This document shows positions 39,794 to 53,613 of a stretch of DNA of 64,000 nt, piece by piece. The notes below the pieces were generated by a model. That model did not search any database. It was not told the DNA's origin and was given only the letters and a program-made list of their open reading frames with translations. The stretch covers positions 620,001 to 684,000 of the forward strand of contig NZ_JAMKCQ010000001.1 of assembly GCF_024169515.1 (NCBI RefSeq), in the 5' to 3' direction. Position numbers and translations under genes: made by a program. Every line of letters starts with the position of its first letter. Within the stretch, counting starts at the first letter, position 1. The stretch comes from Erwinia aphidicola (lineage in GTDB: Bacteria; Pseudomonadota; Gammaproteobacteria; Enterobacterales; Enterobacteriaceae).

Positions 39794-40114
39794 ATGCGTT
39801 TTTTCCTGCTGGCGCTACTGTTAATGTGCAGCGGCTGTACTCATATGGCCCAGGATCGGTGGACCGGGCGCGATAAAGCGCAGCACTTTTTCTCATCGGC
39901 CTTTCTCTCCGCCGCGGGGAGTGCTTACGGCGAACGTCAAAACTGGAGTCCGGGCCACAGCGGCAGCTTCGGCGTGCTGTTTTCCGTCAGTCTGGGGGCG
40001 GCAAAAGAGTTTTATGACAGCCGGGAAGGCGGGAGCGGCTGGAGCTGGAAGGATTTTAGCTGGGATATAGCCGGTGCTGCCACCGGCTATGCATTATGGA
40101 ATCTCGGCCAGTAA
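39794..40114 (+). CDS. yfiM: YfiM lipoprotein
   Basis: The 106-residue product begins MRFFLLALLLMCSGC, a lipoprotein signal with lipobox CSGC, and continues DRWTGRDKAQHFFSSAFLSAAG. The DKAxHF-type motif and a second helix (VLFSVSLGAAKEFYD) are typical of the YfiM family, a small predicted envelope lipoprotein of unknown function. The ATG at 39794 has GGGAG upstream; a TTG six bases earlier is not needed. Its stop abuts the kgtP stop with no gap. Confidence 0.92.
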   Translation: MRFFLLALLLMCSGCTHMAQDRWTGRDKAQHFFSSAFLSAAGSAYGERQNWSPGHSGSFGVLFSVSLGAAKEFYDSREGGSGWSWKDFSWDIAGAATGYALWNLGQ

Positions 40115-41416
40115 CTACAGTTTCAGCCCTTTGCCTCTGCGATGGAGCATCAGCGAAACAAGGAAGGCAACGGCGCCCATGGCGGAAACATACCAGAAGA
40201 AGCTGGTTTCGCTGCCTGCCGCTTTCAGCGACAGCGCCACGTACTCCGCCGAGCCACCAAACAGCGCATTCGCCACGGCATAAGACAGGCCAACCCCCAG
40301 GGCGCGCACCTCGGGCGGGAACATTTCCGCCTTGAGGATCCCGCTGATTGAGGTGTAGAAGCTGGTGATCAGCAGGGCCAGCATGACTAATGCGAAGGCC
40401 AGAACCGGGCTGCTGACGGTTTGCAGCACGCTAAGGATCGGCACGGTACATACCGCAGCAAAGCCCCCGAAGATCAGCATCGAGTTGCGGCGCCCGATCT
40501 TATCCGACAGTGCGCCAATTAACGGCTGCAGCAGCATAAAGACAAACAGGGCTATCGTCATCAGCCCGCTGGCGGTCTTATGGTCCATTCCCGACGTATT
40601 CACCAGGTATTTCTGCATATAAGTGGTAAACGTGTAGAAGCTGAGTGAACCTCCGGCCGTAAAGCCCAACACCATGATAAAGGCGCGGCGGTGCTTCCAC
40701 AGCCCCTTCAGCGATCCGGCATCTTTATGCCCGCGGGTTTTATCATCTGAAGTTTCATTCAGTGAACGTCGCAGGTAGAGCGCCACTATGGCCAGCGCTG
40801 CGCCAATAGCGAACGGAATGCGCCATCCCCAACTGCGCAGATCTTCATCCGACAGCACCTGCTGCAGTACCACCACCGTCAGCAAAGCCAGCAGCTGCCC
40901 GCCAATCAGAGTGACATACTGGAAGGATGCGTAGAAACCTTTGCGCCCTTCTATTGCCACTTCACTCATGTAGGTTGCACTGGTGCCGTATTCGCCTCCG
41001 ACGGATAGCCCCTGGAACAGGCGCGCCAGCAGCAGCAGCACCGGCGCCCAGACGCCAATGCTTTCATAGCCCGGCAAACAGGCGATAACCAGTGAACCGA
41101 AGCACATCATGCACACGGAGATCAGCATTGACGTTTTACGCCCATGCTTATCGCCAATGTAGCCAAACAGCCAGCCGCCGATTGGCCGCATCAGGAATCC
41201 GGCAGCAAAGACGCCTGCGGTTTGTAACAGCTGTGTGGTCGGGTTGCCGCTCGGGAAGAAGATATGAGCGAAATAGAGTGAGCAGAATGAGTAGACGTAA
41301 AAGTCGAACCACTCAACGAGATTGCCGGATGAGGCACCGACGATTGCCCAGATGCGCTGGCGGGCGCTCATTGGATTTTGCGCCTGCGAATGTGTTTCGG
41401 TGATGGACTCTGCCAT
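40115..41416 (-). CDS. kgtP: Alpha-ketoglutarate permease KgtP (MFS)
   Basis: KgtP is a 12-helix proton symporter for 2-oxoglutarate. The 433-residue protein has the MHS-family N-terminal motif [22 protein letters not shown], the loop [21 protein letters not shown], and [22 protein letters not shown]. It shares the gene order pssA-yfiM-kgtP-rrn-clpB with E. coli. The ATG at 41416 (MAESITETH) has a GAGG ribosome-binding site; the longer frame to 41455 lacks one. Confidence 0.96.
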   Translation of the reverse strand: MAESITETHSQAQNPMSARQRIWAIVGASSGNLVEWFDFYVYSFCSLYFAHIFFPSGNPTTQLLQTAGVFAAGFLMRPIGGWLFGYIGDKHGRKTSMLISVCMMCFGSLVIACLPGYESIGVWAPVLLLLARLFQGLSVGGEYGTSATYMSEVAIEGRKGFYASFQYVTLIGGQLLALLTVVVLQQVLSDEDLRSWGWRIPFAIGAALAIVALYLRRSLNETSDDKTRGHKDAGSLKGLWKHRRAFIMVLGFTAGGSLSFYTFTTYMQKYLVNTSGMDHKTASGLMTIALFVFMLLQPLIGALSDKIGRRNSMLIFGGFAAVCTVPILSVLQTVSSPVLAFALVMLALLITSFYTSISGILKAEMFPPEVRALGVGLSYAVANALFGGSAEYVALSLKAAGSETSFFWYVSAMGAVAFLVSLMLHRRGKGLKL

Positions 41417-41617
41417 GTAATAACCTCGTAAGTTCTTTCCCTGCTTTAATAGCACCTAAGTTGGTTAATGTAACAGTTAACTCAAATGTGCGTTTGTTAA
41501 GAATTTGTTTTATAAGGATTGATTTTGTTTTATGTGAGCCAGCATTGATTATTACATAGTGGCAGAGAATGGCGAACAAGACCGAGGGAAGATAAAGGTA
41601 AGGGGATTCTGAAATGC

Positions 41618-41645
41618 AAAAAACCCCGGCCTTTCGGTCGGGGTT
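41618..41645 (-). terminator. rRNA operon terminator
   Basis: On the minus strand ACCCCGACC GAAA GGCCGGGGT is followed by TTTTTTGC, 14 bp after the 5S gene. This is the usual T1-type terminator of an rrn operon. Confidence 0.9.
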
Positions 41646-41658
41646 ATTGCTTTATTTG

Positions 41659-41778
41659 ATGCCTGGCAGTTCCCTACTCTCGCATGGGGAGACCCCACAC
41701 TACCATCGGCGCTACGGCGTTTCACTTCTGAGTTCGGCATGGGGTCAGGTGGGACCACCGCGCTAAAGCCGCCAGGCA
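41659..41778 (-). rRNA. rrf: 5S ribosomal RNA
   Basis: The 120-nt minus-strand sequence begins TGCCTGGCGGC and ends GAACTGCCAGGCAT. It contains the conserved CCGAACTCAGAAGTGAAACG segment and is near-identical to E. coli 5S rRNA. Confidence 0.97.
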
Positions 41779-41791
41779 AATCTTGGTGCAC

Positions 41792-41911
41792 GAAACGAAT
41801 ATTTTGCACTGCTGCTGCGTTGGCCGCGCTCGCAAAGTCAGTCACATACTTCAGTATGCTCCCTCCTTTCCTTCGCTTGCCGCCTTGCTTCAGCACAAAA
41901 TATTTCGTTCC
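41792..41911. repeat. ERIC-type imperfect palindrome in the 23S-5S spacer
   Basis: About 120 bp form a long imperfect inverted repeat with ends ACGAATATTTTG and CAAAATATTTCGTT and centre CATACTTCAGTATG. It shares several blocks with the ERIC consensus: TGCGTTGGC, GCTCGC, CAGTCACATACTT, GTATGCTCC and CGCTTGCCGCCTT. It lies entirely inside the 214-bp 23S-5S spacer (about 92 bp in E. coli), so it is part of the primary rRNA transcript. Confidence 0.85.
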
Positions 41912-41992
41912 CGCTAAATTGTTATCCGGTCACAGGCTGAAAATCTCTTTTGCGTCTCTCATAACGCACACCAGAACGCTTCTGGCGTTGTA

Positions 41993-44898
<2,906 letters not shown>

Positions 44899-45105
44899 TC
44901 ACAACCCACAAGCGTCCCGAAGGACAGCATGCTGTCGTGAGCATTTGAGAGACTCGAACGCATCGTTAGTTTCATTCTTATTACGGAGAATGAACGCGAC
45001 GCGTCGTTTCAATTTTCAGCTTGTTCCGGATTGTTAAAAAGCATAATACTTCGCAGCATGCTGTTATCCAGCACACTCTGAAGTATTTTATTTAGAAAAA
45101 CAGTA

Positions 45106-45181
45106 TGGTGGAGCTAAGCGGGATCGAACCGCTGACCTCCTGCGTGCAAGGCAGGCGCTCTCCCAGCTGAGCTATAGCCCC
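45106..45181 (-). tRNA. tRNA-Ala (anticodon TGC)
   Basis: The 76-nt minus-strand sequence begins GGGGCTATAGCTCAGC, has anticodon TGC in CCTTGCACG, T-arm GGTTCGATCC and encoded CCA. It lies in the 16S-23S spacer after tRNA-Ile. Confidence 0.98.
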
Positions 45182-45234
45182 ATACAGTCTTACAGAAACC
45201 TTTTACTACCATTACATTCCAAAGAAGAAATGTA

Positions 45235-45314
45235 ATTTGTGCTCAGGCAAGGCATGCAGGAGGGAAGTTTACGTTGGTAAACGACCGAGTGCATAACGCC
45301 GCATGAGTGCAAAT
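45235..45314. repeat. ERIC-like short inverted repeat between tRNA-Ile and tRNA-Ala
   Basis: This 80-bp imperfect palindrome has ends ATTTGTGCTCA and GAGTGCAAAT and an internal stem GTTTACGTTGGTAAAC. Read on the minus strand it shares TTTGCACT, GCGTT, CTCG, ACTTC and CTCCT blocks with the ERIC copy in the 23S-5S spacer, in the same order. I consider it a shortened relative. Confidence 0.5.
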
Positions 45315-45315
45315 T

Positions 45316-45392
<77 letters not shown>

Positions 45393-45465
45393 GTAGAGGT
45401 TTTTCTGCTCGTTACTTTTTCATCAGACAATCTGTGTGGACACTACGCGGGAAGGTATCTTCAGG

Positions 45466-47006
<1,541 letters not shown>

Positions 47007-47159
47007 AAAGTTCGATTTGCTGAAACAAGTTCAGCGGTGCTCATCTGTAAAACGTCATAATGAATTTCATTATGTGTTCACTCGTGAGGCTTGATATTTT
47101 TTACGTCCGGAGACGCTGATATCAATCCTGCGAGTGCCCACACAGATTGTCTGATAAAT

Positions 47160-47170
47160 TGTTAAAGAGC
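47160..47170 (-). promoter_or_regulatory. rrn leader boxA antitermination site
   Basis: The minus-strand sequence GCTCTTTAACA followed by ATTTATCAGACAATCTGTG is the enterobacterial rrn boxA region bound by NusB-NusE. It lies between promoter P2 and 16S. Confidence 0.85.
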
Positions 47171-47210
47171 GTTGCGAACAGTGCCGAAGCTTCCTGTCGC
47201 GAGGTGGCGT

Positions 47211-47238
47211 ATATTACGCTTTCCTCCTTCGGAGTCAA
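47211..47238 (-). promoter_or_regulatory. rrn promoter P2
   Basis: TTGACT (47238-47233) and TAATAT (47216-47211) on the minus strand are separated by 16 bp. The layout matches E. coli rrn P2, about 40 bp before boxA. Confidence 0.85.
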
Positions 47239-47332
47239 CTTCTTTTTGAGAAGTTTTTCCGGCGGTTCAGATACTTCCTGAACCTCTTAACACGCTGGCC
47301 TGTAAGCCGTTGTTCCGTGTCAGTGGAGGCGC

Positions 47333-47360
47333 AGTATAGGGATTTTCTGGAGAGTGGCAA
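47333..47360 (-). promoter_or_regulatory. rrn promoter P1
   Basis: TTGCCA (47360-47355) and TATACT (47338-47333) are spaced by 16 bp and followed by the GC-rich discriminator GCGCCTCCACTGACACGG, the hallmark of ppGpp/DksA-controlled rrn P1 promoters. It lies 122 bp upstream of P2, as in E. coli. Confidence 0.88.
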
Positions 47361-47443
47361 GGGCAAATCGCAAAAAACTTTTCAAGCGCTCACTTTCCAG
47401 GCAAAAGACCCTTTAAGGCCCGTTTTTTGCCTCTTTAATAAAC

Positions 47444-47468
47444 AAAAATGGGCCAGAGGCCCATTTTT
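47444..47468 (-). terminator. Rho-independent terminator of clpB
   Basis: On the minus strand AAAAATGGGCC TCT GGCCCATTTTT follows the clpB stop by 14 bp. Confidence 0.88.
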
Positions 47469-47482
47469 GTCACTTACCGTTA

Positions 47483-50056
47483 TTACTGATGTGCGACGAT
47501 GATATCGTTTTCCACATCCATTTGGATGGTTTTGCCCGGCACTAACTCCCCGGACAAAATCTGCTGCGCCAGCGGATTCTCTATCTGCTGCTGAATCGCA
47601 CGTTTGAGCGGCCTTGCCCCGTAAACCGGGTCGTAACCATTCTCCGCCAGTTTCTGCAATGCTGCTTCTGCGATATGCAGTTCATAACCGCGCTCTTCGA
47701 GGCGCTGATACAGACGCGTCAGCTGAATACGTGCAATAGAGGCAATATGCTGCTCGCCCAGCGGGTGGAACACCACCAGCTCATCAATACGGTTGATGAA
47801 CTCAGGGCGGAAGCTTTGGCTAACTACGGCCATCACCATCTCTTTCATCGCATCGTAACTCAGCGCGCCGAAACGCTCCTGAATCAGGTCGGAACCGAGG
47901 TTCGAAGTCATGATTACCACGGTGTTACGGAAATCGACCGTTCTACCCTGGCCATCCGTCAGGCGACCGTCATCCAGTACCTGCAGCAGAATGTTAAACA
48001 CATCCGGATGCGCCTTCTCGACTTCATCCAGCAGGATCACCGAGTAAGGACGACGACGAACCGCTTCTGTCAGGTAGCCACCCTCTTCATATCCGACATA
48101 GCCGGGAGGAGCACCAACCAGACGCGAGACAGAGTGTTTTTCCATAAACTCGGACATATCAATGCGCACCATGGCATCGTCACTGTCGAACATAAAATTC
48201 GCCAGCGCTTTGCAGAGCTCAGTTTTACCCACCCCGGTTGGACCGAGGAACAGGAATGAACCGATCGGGCGGTTAGGATCGGCCAGGCCTGCACGGCTGC
48301 GGCGAATCGCATTTGAAACCGCTTCAACCGCTTCATTCTGACCAATCACCCGCGTATGCAGCTGCTGTTCCATACGCAACAGCTTGTCGCGCTCACCTTC
48401 CATCATGCGGTCCACTGGGATGCCGGTCCAGCGCGCCAGTACGTCGGCAATTTCGACGTCGGTCACGCGGTTACGCAACAGGCGCATGGTTTTGCCTTCA
48501 GACTGAGTGGCGCTCTCCAGCTGTTTTTCCAACTCTGGAATTTTACCGTACTGCAGTTCTGACATCTGGGCCAGGTCGCCCTGACGGCGCGCCTGCTCCA
48601 TCGCCAGCTTGGCATTTTCCAGCTCTGTCTTGATATGCTGAGTACCGGACAGAGAGGCTTTCTCCGCCTTCCACTCTTCTTCCAGCTCTGAATACTCGCG
48701 CTCTTTCTGGCTCAGCTCAGCTTCCAGCATATCCAGACGCTTGATGCTGGCATCGTCAGACTCTTTCTTCAGCGCCTGCTGCTCCAGCTTGAGCTGGATA
48801 ATCCGGCGTTCCAAGCGGTCCAGTGATTCCGGCTTCGAGTCAATCTGCATACGGATGCTTGAAGCAGCTTCATCGATCAGGTCGATGGCTTTGTCCGGCA
48901 GCTGGCGGTCAGCAATATAGCGGTGCGATAAGGTCGCGGCCGCCACAATTGCCGGGTCGGTGATCTGCACATGGTGATGCAGCTCATAGCGCTCTTTCAG
49001 CCCGCGCAGAATAGCGATGGTGTCTTCCACGCTCGGCTCGGCAACAAACACTTTCTGGAAACGACGCTCCAGCGCGGCATCCTTCTCTATATACTGACGA
49101 TACTCATCCAGCGTAGTGGCGCCCACGCAGTGCAGCTCACCGCGCGCCAATGCCGGTTTCAGCATATTACCGGCATCCATTGCGCCGTCGGCTTTACCGG
49201 CGCCGACCATGGTATGTAGCTCGTCAATAAACAGAATGACGTTCCCTTCCTGTTTCGCCAGGTCGCTCAATACTGCTTTAAGGCGCTCTTCGAACTCACC
49301 GCGGTACTTCGCCCCGGCAATCAATGCACCCATGTCCAGCGACAGAACGCGGCGGCCTTTCAGCCCTTCCGGCACTTCGCCATTGATAATGCGCTGCGCC
49401 AGCCCTTCCACGATCGCGGTTTTACCCACGCCTGGCTCACCGATCAGCACCGGGTTATTTTTGGTACGGCGCTGCAGAACCTGAATCGTACGGCGGATCT
49501 CCTCGTCACGGCCGATGACAGGGTCGAGTTTGCCCAGCTCAGCACGCTCGGTCAGATCGATGGTGTATTTCTTTAATGCCTGGCGCTGATCTTCAGCTCC
49601 CTGGTCGTTCACGCTGTCGCCTCCACGCATCTGGTCTATGGCTTTGGTTAGCTTGTCGCTGGTTGCTCCGGCAGATTTCAATAAATCAGCCAGCGAACCG
49701 CGCGAATCGAGCGCCGCCAGAACGAATAATTCTGATGAGATAAAGTTGTCGCCGCGCTTCTGCGCCAGCTTGTCGCACAGATTAAGTACCCGCACCAGGT
49801 CAGCAGACGGCTGAACATCACCCTCGGTACCTTCCACCTGCGGCAGACGGCTGAGTGCTTGTTCAATCGCGTTACGCAGGGACGAAACGTCCACGCTGGC
49901 TGAAGTCAGTAAAGGGCGAACGGACCCACCTTCCTGAGTGAGCAGTGCGCTCATCAGATGCAGAGGTTCAATGAATTGGTTGTCGTGGCCAAGAGCCAGT
50001 GACTGGGCGTCGGCGAGTGCCAGTTGGAATTTGTTAGTAAGACGATCCAGACGCAT
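47483..50056 (-). CDS. clpB: ATP-dependent disaggregase ClpB
   Basis: ClpB is the AAA+ hexamer that rescues aggregated proteins with DnaK. The 857-residue protein has the N-domain (1-145), AAA1 with Walker [17 protein letters not shown] (about 206-213), the coiled-coil M domain (about 400-530, [25 protein letters not shown]) and AAA2 with [14 protein letters not shown]. It ends [15 protein letters not shown] as in E. coli. It is full length and intact. A sigma-32 promoter lies directly upstream, and pgeF is the preceding gene on the same strand. Confidence 0.98.
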   Translation of the reverse strand: MRLDRLTNKFQLALADAQSLALGHDNQFIEPLHLMSALLTQEGGSVRPLLTSASVDVSSLRNAIEQALSRLPQVEGTEGDVQPSADLVRVLNLCDKLAQKRGDNFISSELFVLAALDSRGSLADLLKSAGATSDKLTKAIDQMRGGDSVNDQGAEDQRQALKKYTIDLTERAELGKLDPVIGRDEEIRRTIQVLQRRTKNNPVLIGEPGVGKTAIVEGLAQRIINGEVPEGLKGRRVLSLDMGALIAGAKYRGEFEERLKAVLSDLAKQEGNVILFIDELHTMVGAGKADGAMDAGNMLKPALARGELHCVGATTLDEYRQYIEKDAALERRFQKVFVAEPSVEDTIAILRGLKERYELHHHVQITDPAIVAAATLSHRYIADRQLPDKAIDLIDEAASSIRMQIDSKPESLDRLERRIIQLKLEQQALKKESDDASIKRLDMLEAELSQKEREYSELEEEWKAEKASLSGTQHIKTELENAKLAMEQARRQGDLAQMSELQYGKIPELEKQLESATQSEGKTMRLLRNRVTDVEIADVLARWTGIPVDRMMEGERDKLLRMEQQLHTRVIGQNEAVEAVSNAIRRSRAGLADPNRPIGSFLFLGPTGVGKTELCKALANFMFDSDDAMVRIDMSEFMEKHSVSRLVGAPPGYVGYEEGGYLTEAVRRRPYSVILLDEVEKAHPDVFNILLQVLDDGRLTDGQGRTVDFRNTVVIMTSNLGSDLIQERFGALSYDAMKEMVMAVVSQSFRPEFINRIDELVVFHPLGEQHIASIARIQLTRLYQRLEERGYELHIAEAALQKLAENGYDPVYGARPLKRAIQQQIENPLAQQILSGELVPGKTIQMDVENDIIVAHQ

Positions 50057-50093
50057 AATTTCCCCCTATCAGGTCAAGTTGCTACTGGAGATT

Positions 50094-50122
50094 AAATGAG
50101 GTCATCCCTCAAATTTTTCAAG
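50094..50122 (-). promoter_or_regulatory. Sigma-32 heat-shock promoter of clpB
   Basis: On the minus strand CTTGAAA (50122-50116) and CCTCATTT (50101-50094) are separated by 14 bp, close to the sigma-32 consensus (CTTGAAA-N14-CCCCATNT). It is very similar to the E. coli clpB promoter as I remember it. Confidence 0.85.
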
Positions 50123-50182
50123 GTTAATGACCTGACATTTTGGAGAAAAAAACATCAATCCGGACCGTCTTATCGCGCTAGG

Positions 50183-50911
50183 TTATATCAGCCAGATCAA
50201 ACTTGCCATACGGCCGGTGACGCCATCGCGTCGGAAGGAGAAAAATTGCTCAGCCTGAGTATGGGTACATTGGCCGCCACCCCAGACCTGGCGCACTCCG
50301 CAGGCCTGTAGCCGCTGTTTTGCCAGCAGCCATAAATCCGCATAAAACTTTTCGCCTGCCGGGCGGAAAGCTGCTGAATCGCCTGGATTTTGCGCAATGA
50401 ACGCCTCGCGCACCTCCGGGCCAACTTCAAATGCATCGGGGCCAATCGCCGGACCAAGCCAGACAGAAATCTCAGCAGGGGGCGCCGAAAAAGCGTTTAA
50501 GGTCTCCTCCAGCACGCCATTACACAGACCGCGCCAGCCAGCATGAGCAGCCGCCACTTCCTGACCATCCTGCGAACAAAACAGCACCGGAAGACAGTCA
50601 GCCGTCATCACCGCGCACACGACGCCCGGCGTACGGGTATAGGCCGCATCCGCACGCAGTGAAGCGGGAGTCTGCCAGCTGAGCGGCAAAACGTCCGTAC
50701 CGTGAACCTGTTCCAGCCATTGCGGCATCGAAGGCAGATCGCCCAGCTCAAGCAGCCGCTGGCGATTCACCCGCACGTGCTCAGGGTCATCACCGACGCG
50801 ATCGCCAAGATTAAGGCTGTTCCACGGCGCCTGACTGACTCCACCTTTGCGCGTACTGCTGCACGCGCGAACGTTAACGGGAACCGACCAGTTAGGTACG
50901 ATCAGGCTCAT
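50183..50911 (-). CDS. pgeF: Polyphenol oxidase family protein PgeF (YfiH)
   Basis: PgeF belongs to the laccase-like multicopper oxidoreductase family. In E. coli it is proposed to edit peptidoglycan precursors, removing misincorporated L-serine. The 242-residue protein has the conserved QVHGTDV, VMTADCLPVLF and AAAHAGWRGLCNGVLE motifs with the His and Cys zinc ligands, and C-terminal GGGQCTHTQ. The ATG at 50911 shares one base with the rluD stop. The longer frame starting at 51001 lies inside rluD and is not used. Confidence 0.95.
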   Translation of the reverse strand: MSLIVPNWSVPVNVRACSSTRKGGVSQAPWNSLNLGDRVGDDPEHVRVNRQRLLELGDLPSMPQWLEQVHGTDVLPLSWQTPASLRADAAYTRTPGVVCAVMTADCLPVLFCSQDGQEVAAAHAGWRGLCNGVLEETLNAFSAPPAEISVWLGPAIGPDAFEVGPEVREAFIAQNPGDSAAFRPAGEKFYADLWLLAKQRLQACGVRQVWGGGQCTHTQAEQFFSFRRDGVTGRMASLIWLI

Positions 50912-51888
50912 TACCAGTCCATCTGCTCTTTGAATTCTTCGGTATCGGCCTTCAGGGCATTGATCAGGTCGACCATATCCTGCGGCAGCGGCGCATGCCA
51001 TTCCATCTCAATCCCGGTGATCGGATGGTAAAGGCGCAGCATGGTGGCGTGCAGTGCCTGGCGGTCAAAGCCTCGCAGCGTACCGATAAAGGCTTCAGAT
51101 GCACCTTTTGGCGGACGCGGGCGGCCACCGTATAACGGATCGCCCACCAGCGGATGATTAATATGTGACATATGCACACGGATCTGGTGCGTACGTCCGG
51201 TTTCAAGGCGCAGACGCAGACGCGTGTGCGCGCGGAAATGCTCCATAATACGATAGTGCGTAGTAGCCGGTTTACCCATCGGATGAACGGCCATATGGGT
51301 ACGCTTGGTCGAATGGCGGCTGATCGGCTCGTTAACCGTTCCGCCCGCCGTCATGCGACCAATTGCCACGGCTTCATATTCACGGGTGAATTCACGCAGC
51401 TGCAGAGACTCCACCAGGTGAGTCTGGGCAGGAACCGTTTTCGCCACGACCATCAGACCGGTCGTGTCTTTATCAAGGCGGTGAACGATGCCCGCGCGCG
51501 GCACATCGGCAATCGCCGGGAAATGATGCAGCAAGGCATTTAGCACCGTGCCATCCGGATTACCGGCGCCAGGGTGCACCACCAGATCGCGTGGCTTGTT
51601 GATCACCAAAATGTCGTCATCTTCATAGACGATATTGAGTGGGATGTCCTGCGCCTCCCAGCGAGCTTCCTCTTCGATCTCTGCATCGATGACGATTTGC
51701 TCACCGCCGAGCACTTTTTCTTTGGGTTTGTCGATAATTGCACCGTTTACGGTGACGCGACGGTCCAGAATCCACTCTTTTATGCGAGAACGTGAATAAT
51801 CAGGGAACAATTCGGCCAAAGCCTGATCTAACCGTTGTCCGAGTTGCGATTCGGATACCGTTGCGTTGAGTTTTACTTGTTGTGCCAT
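50911..51888 (-). CDS. rluD: 23S rRNA pseudouridine(1911/1915/1917) synthase RluD
   Basis: RluD makes the three pseudouridines of helix 69 in 23S rRNA. The 325-residue enzyme has an N-terminal S4 domain (QRLDQALAELFPDYSRSRIKEWI, about 17-40) and the catalytic domain with the active-site Asp in GIVHRLDKDTTGLMVVAK, followed by RTHQIRVHM. It is divergent to bamD, the standard arrangement in gamma-proteobacteria, and is followed by pgeF. Confidence 0.97.
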   Translation of the reverse strand: MAQQVKLNATVSESQLGQRLDQALAELFPDYSRSRIKEWILDRRVTVNGAIIDKPKEKVLGGEQIVIDAEIEEEARWEAQDIPLNIVYEDDDILVINKPRDLVVHPGAGNPDGTVLNALLHHFPAIADVPRAGIVHRLDKDTTGLMVVAKTVPAQTHLVESLQLREFTREYEAVAIGRMTAGGTVNEPISRHSTKRTHMAVHPMGKPATTHYRIMEHFRAHTRLRLRLETGRTHQIRVHMSHINHPLVGDPLYGGRPRPPKGASEAFIGTLRGFDRQALHATMLRLYHPITGIEMEWHAPLPQDMVDLINALKADTEEFKEQMDW

Positions 51889-52022
51889 AAATAAACAGCT
51901 TCTTCGTTAACGTTGGGTTTTCACGGCGATGCCGTTTAATATAATGTGCTATCGTACCTGGTCACTACCGGAGGCTTAACGGACAGCTTCCTGAATAACA
52001 CTCTGAGGATAAGCAAATCGTC

Positions 52023-52754
52023 ATGACGCGTATGAAATATCTGGTGGCTGCAGCCACGTTGAGCCTGGCATTAGCTGGATGTTCCGGCTCCAAGGATGTG
52101 GTGCCAGACAGCCCACCTTCCGAGATTTATGCCACTGCCCAGCAAAAACTGCAGGACGGTAACTTTAAAGGAGCAATAACGCAACTGGAAGCGCTCGATA
52201 ACCGCTATCCTTTCGGCCCTTACTCCCAGCAAGTTCAGCTAGACCTGATCTACGCTTACTATAAAAATGCCGATTTGCCGCTGGCGCAGGCCGCTATCGA
52301 CCGCTTTATGCGCCTGAACCCGACCCATCCGAACATTGATTACGTGATCTATATGCGTGGCCTGACGGACATGGCGCTGGATGACAGCGCATTGCAGGGC
52401 TTTTTTGGTATCGACCGCTCAGACCGCGATCCAACCCATGCGCGTGATGCATTCAAAGACTTCTCGCAGCTGCTGCGTGGCTATCCAAACAGCCAGTATG
52501 CGACGGATGCACGCAAGCGCCTGGTGTTCCTGAAAGATCGCCTGGCGAAATATGAGCTATCCGTGGCGGAATTCTACACTAAACGCGAGGCATATGTCGC
52601 TGTGGTTAACCGTGTAGAGCAAATGCTGAAAGATTATCCGGATACTCAGGCAACCCGAACAGCTCTGCCACTGATGGAAAATGCTTACCGTCAGCTGCAG
52701 TTGAACGCGGAAGCCGAGCGCGTAGCAAAAATCATTGCCGCTAATCAGGCCTGA
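52023..52754 (+). CDS. bamD: Outer-membrane assembly lipoprotein BamD
   Basis: BamD is the essential lipoprotein of the BAM complex. The 243-residue precursor has a lipoprotein signal ending LALAGC (Cys 19) and five TPR-like repeats, with the conserved [36 protein letters not shown] and [24 protein letters not shown] is the ribosome-binding site. It is monocistronic here, with a strong terminator after it. Confidence 0.98.
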   Translation: MTRMKYLVAAATLSLALAGCSGSKDVVPDSPPSEIYATAQQKLQDGNFKGAITQLEALDNRYPFGPYSQQVQLDLIYAYYKNADLPLAQAAIDRFMRLNPTHPNIDYVIYMRGLTDMALDDSALQGFFGIDRSDRDPTHARDAFKDFSQLLRGYPNSQYATDARKRLVFLKDRLAKYELSVAEFYTKREAYVAVVNRVEQMLKDYPDTQATRTALPLMENAYRQLQLNAEAERVAKIIAANQA

Positions 52755-52764
52755 TTCTGACGCA

Positions 52765-52799
52765 ATAAAAAAGGCAGCCTGCGGGCTGCCTTTTTTTTG
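52765..52799 (+). terminator. Rho-independent terminator of bamD
   Basis: AAGGCAGCC TGCG GGCTGCCTT followed by a run of T residues. Confidence 0.92.
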
Positions 52800-52943
52800 A
52801 CTAAAAACCCAGCTAAACGCCAAATTTCCTGTCCGGTTAACCCATCAACAATGCCAGTTAACATGCCCGCGTACAACCCCTGAAACGCCATTTACCTGCC
52901 CTGCTCGCAATTTTCGTGCACTTGACAAAAAGTGACAAAAAAA

Positions 52944-52985
52944 CGTGATCTTTATCACACATTTATCGATTTTACGCGCTATGCT
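52944..52985 (+). promoter_or_regulatory. CRP site and -10 element of raiA
   Basis: CGTGATCTTTATCACA (52944-52959) is a near-consensus CRP site. TATGCT at 52980-52985 is a plausible -10, which puts the site centre about 40-41 bp before the expected transcript start, the class II CRP position. This fits the known cAMP-CRP control of raiA in E. coli. Confidence 0.7.
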
Positions 52986-53023
52986 GGACCTACCAAGACG
53001 GAAATGACAGAGAGGTAAGCACT

Positions 53024-53362
53024 ATGGTTCTGAACATTACCAGTAAACAAATGGAAATTACTCCGGCAATTCGCCAGCATGTCGAAGACCGTCTAGCCAA
53101 GCTTGAAAAGTGGCAAACCCACCTGATAAACCCGCACATTGTTCTTTCGAAGGAGCCGAAGGAGTTTGTTGCCGATGCGAACATCAACACGCCCAACGGT
53201 CCGCTGATTGCCAGTGCTAAACATGAAGATATGTATACCGCAATCAATGACCTGATCAACAAACTGGAGCGTCAGCTGAACAAGGTTCAGCATAAAGGCG
53301 AAGCGCGCCGCGCTAACGCCAGCGTGAAAGACCTCAGCGTGGTTGAGGCTGACGAAGAATAA
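53024..53362 (+). CDS. raiA: Ribosome-associated inhibitor RaiA (YfiA)
   Basis: RaiA binds the decoding region of idle 70S ribosomes in stationary phase and blocks 100S dimer formation. The 112-residue protein matches E. coli Rai[18 protein letters not shown] at the start, [50 protein letters not shown], and the acidic C-terminal tail (VVEADEE) that separates it from Hpf. GAGAGG precedes the ATG. Confidence 0.97.
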   Translation: MVLNITSKQMEITPAIRQHVEDRLAKLEKWQTHLINPHIVLSKEPKEFVADANINTPNGPLIASAKHEDMYTAINDLINKLERQLNKVQHKGEARRANASVKDLSVVEADEE

Positions 53363-53380
53363 ATTCGTTAAAATGAGGAT

Positions 53381-53405
53381 AACGCGCCTGCGGGCGCGTT
53401 TTTTA
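53381..53405 (+). terminator. Rho-independent terminator of raiA
   Basis: AACGCGCC TGC GGGCGCGTT followed by TTTTA. Confidence 0.88.
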
Positions 53406-53463
53406 TTGACAGAAGGAAATTGCAGCGGTTACTTTAACCTTTCAAGACACAGTGGATACCCCA

Positions 53464-53511
53464 ATGAAATCAGCTCCGTTTTTCTTCGCATTCTTTTTTA
53501 CCTTCCCCTGA
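53464..53511 (+). CDS. pheL: pheA leader peptide PheL
   Basis: This 15-codon frame encodes [15 protein letters not shown], with seven phenylalanines. The E. coli leader as I recall it is [15 protein letters not shown]. Ribosome stalling at the Phe codons when charged tRNA-Phe is scarce allows an antiterminator to form and pheA to be transcribed. The next genes and the hairpins downstream agree fully. The frame is too short for routine gene finding. Confidence 0.95.
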   Translation: [15 protein letters not shown]

Positions 53512-53588
53512 CTGGGAGGCAATTCGTCGTGTGAGAATGAATGCGAAGACGAACAATAAAGCCTCCCAACCGGGAGGCTTTTTTTTTT
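53512..53588 (+). promoter_or_regulatory. pheA attenuator
   Basis: The terminator hairpin GCCTCCCAACCGGGAGGC (53561-53578) is followed by ten T residues. The 3' end of pheL (CTGGGAGGC at 53512-53520) can pair with the left arm of that hairpin, and TTCGTCGT with a later GACGAA segment, giving the alternative pairings expected of an attenuator. Confidence 0.88.
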
Positions 53589-53613
53589 AGCGAAATCTGG
53601 ACAGGTAGCACAT

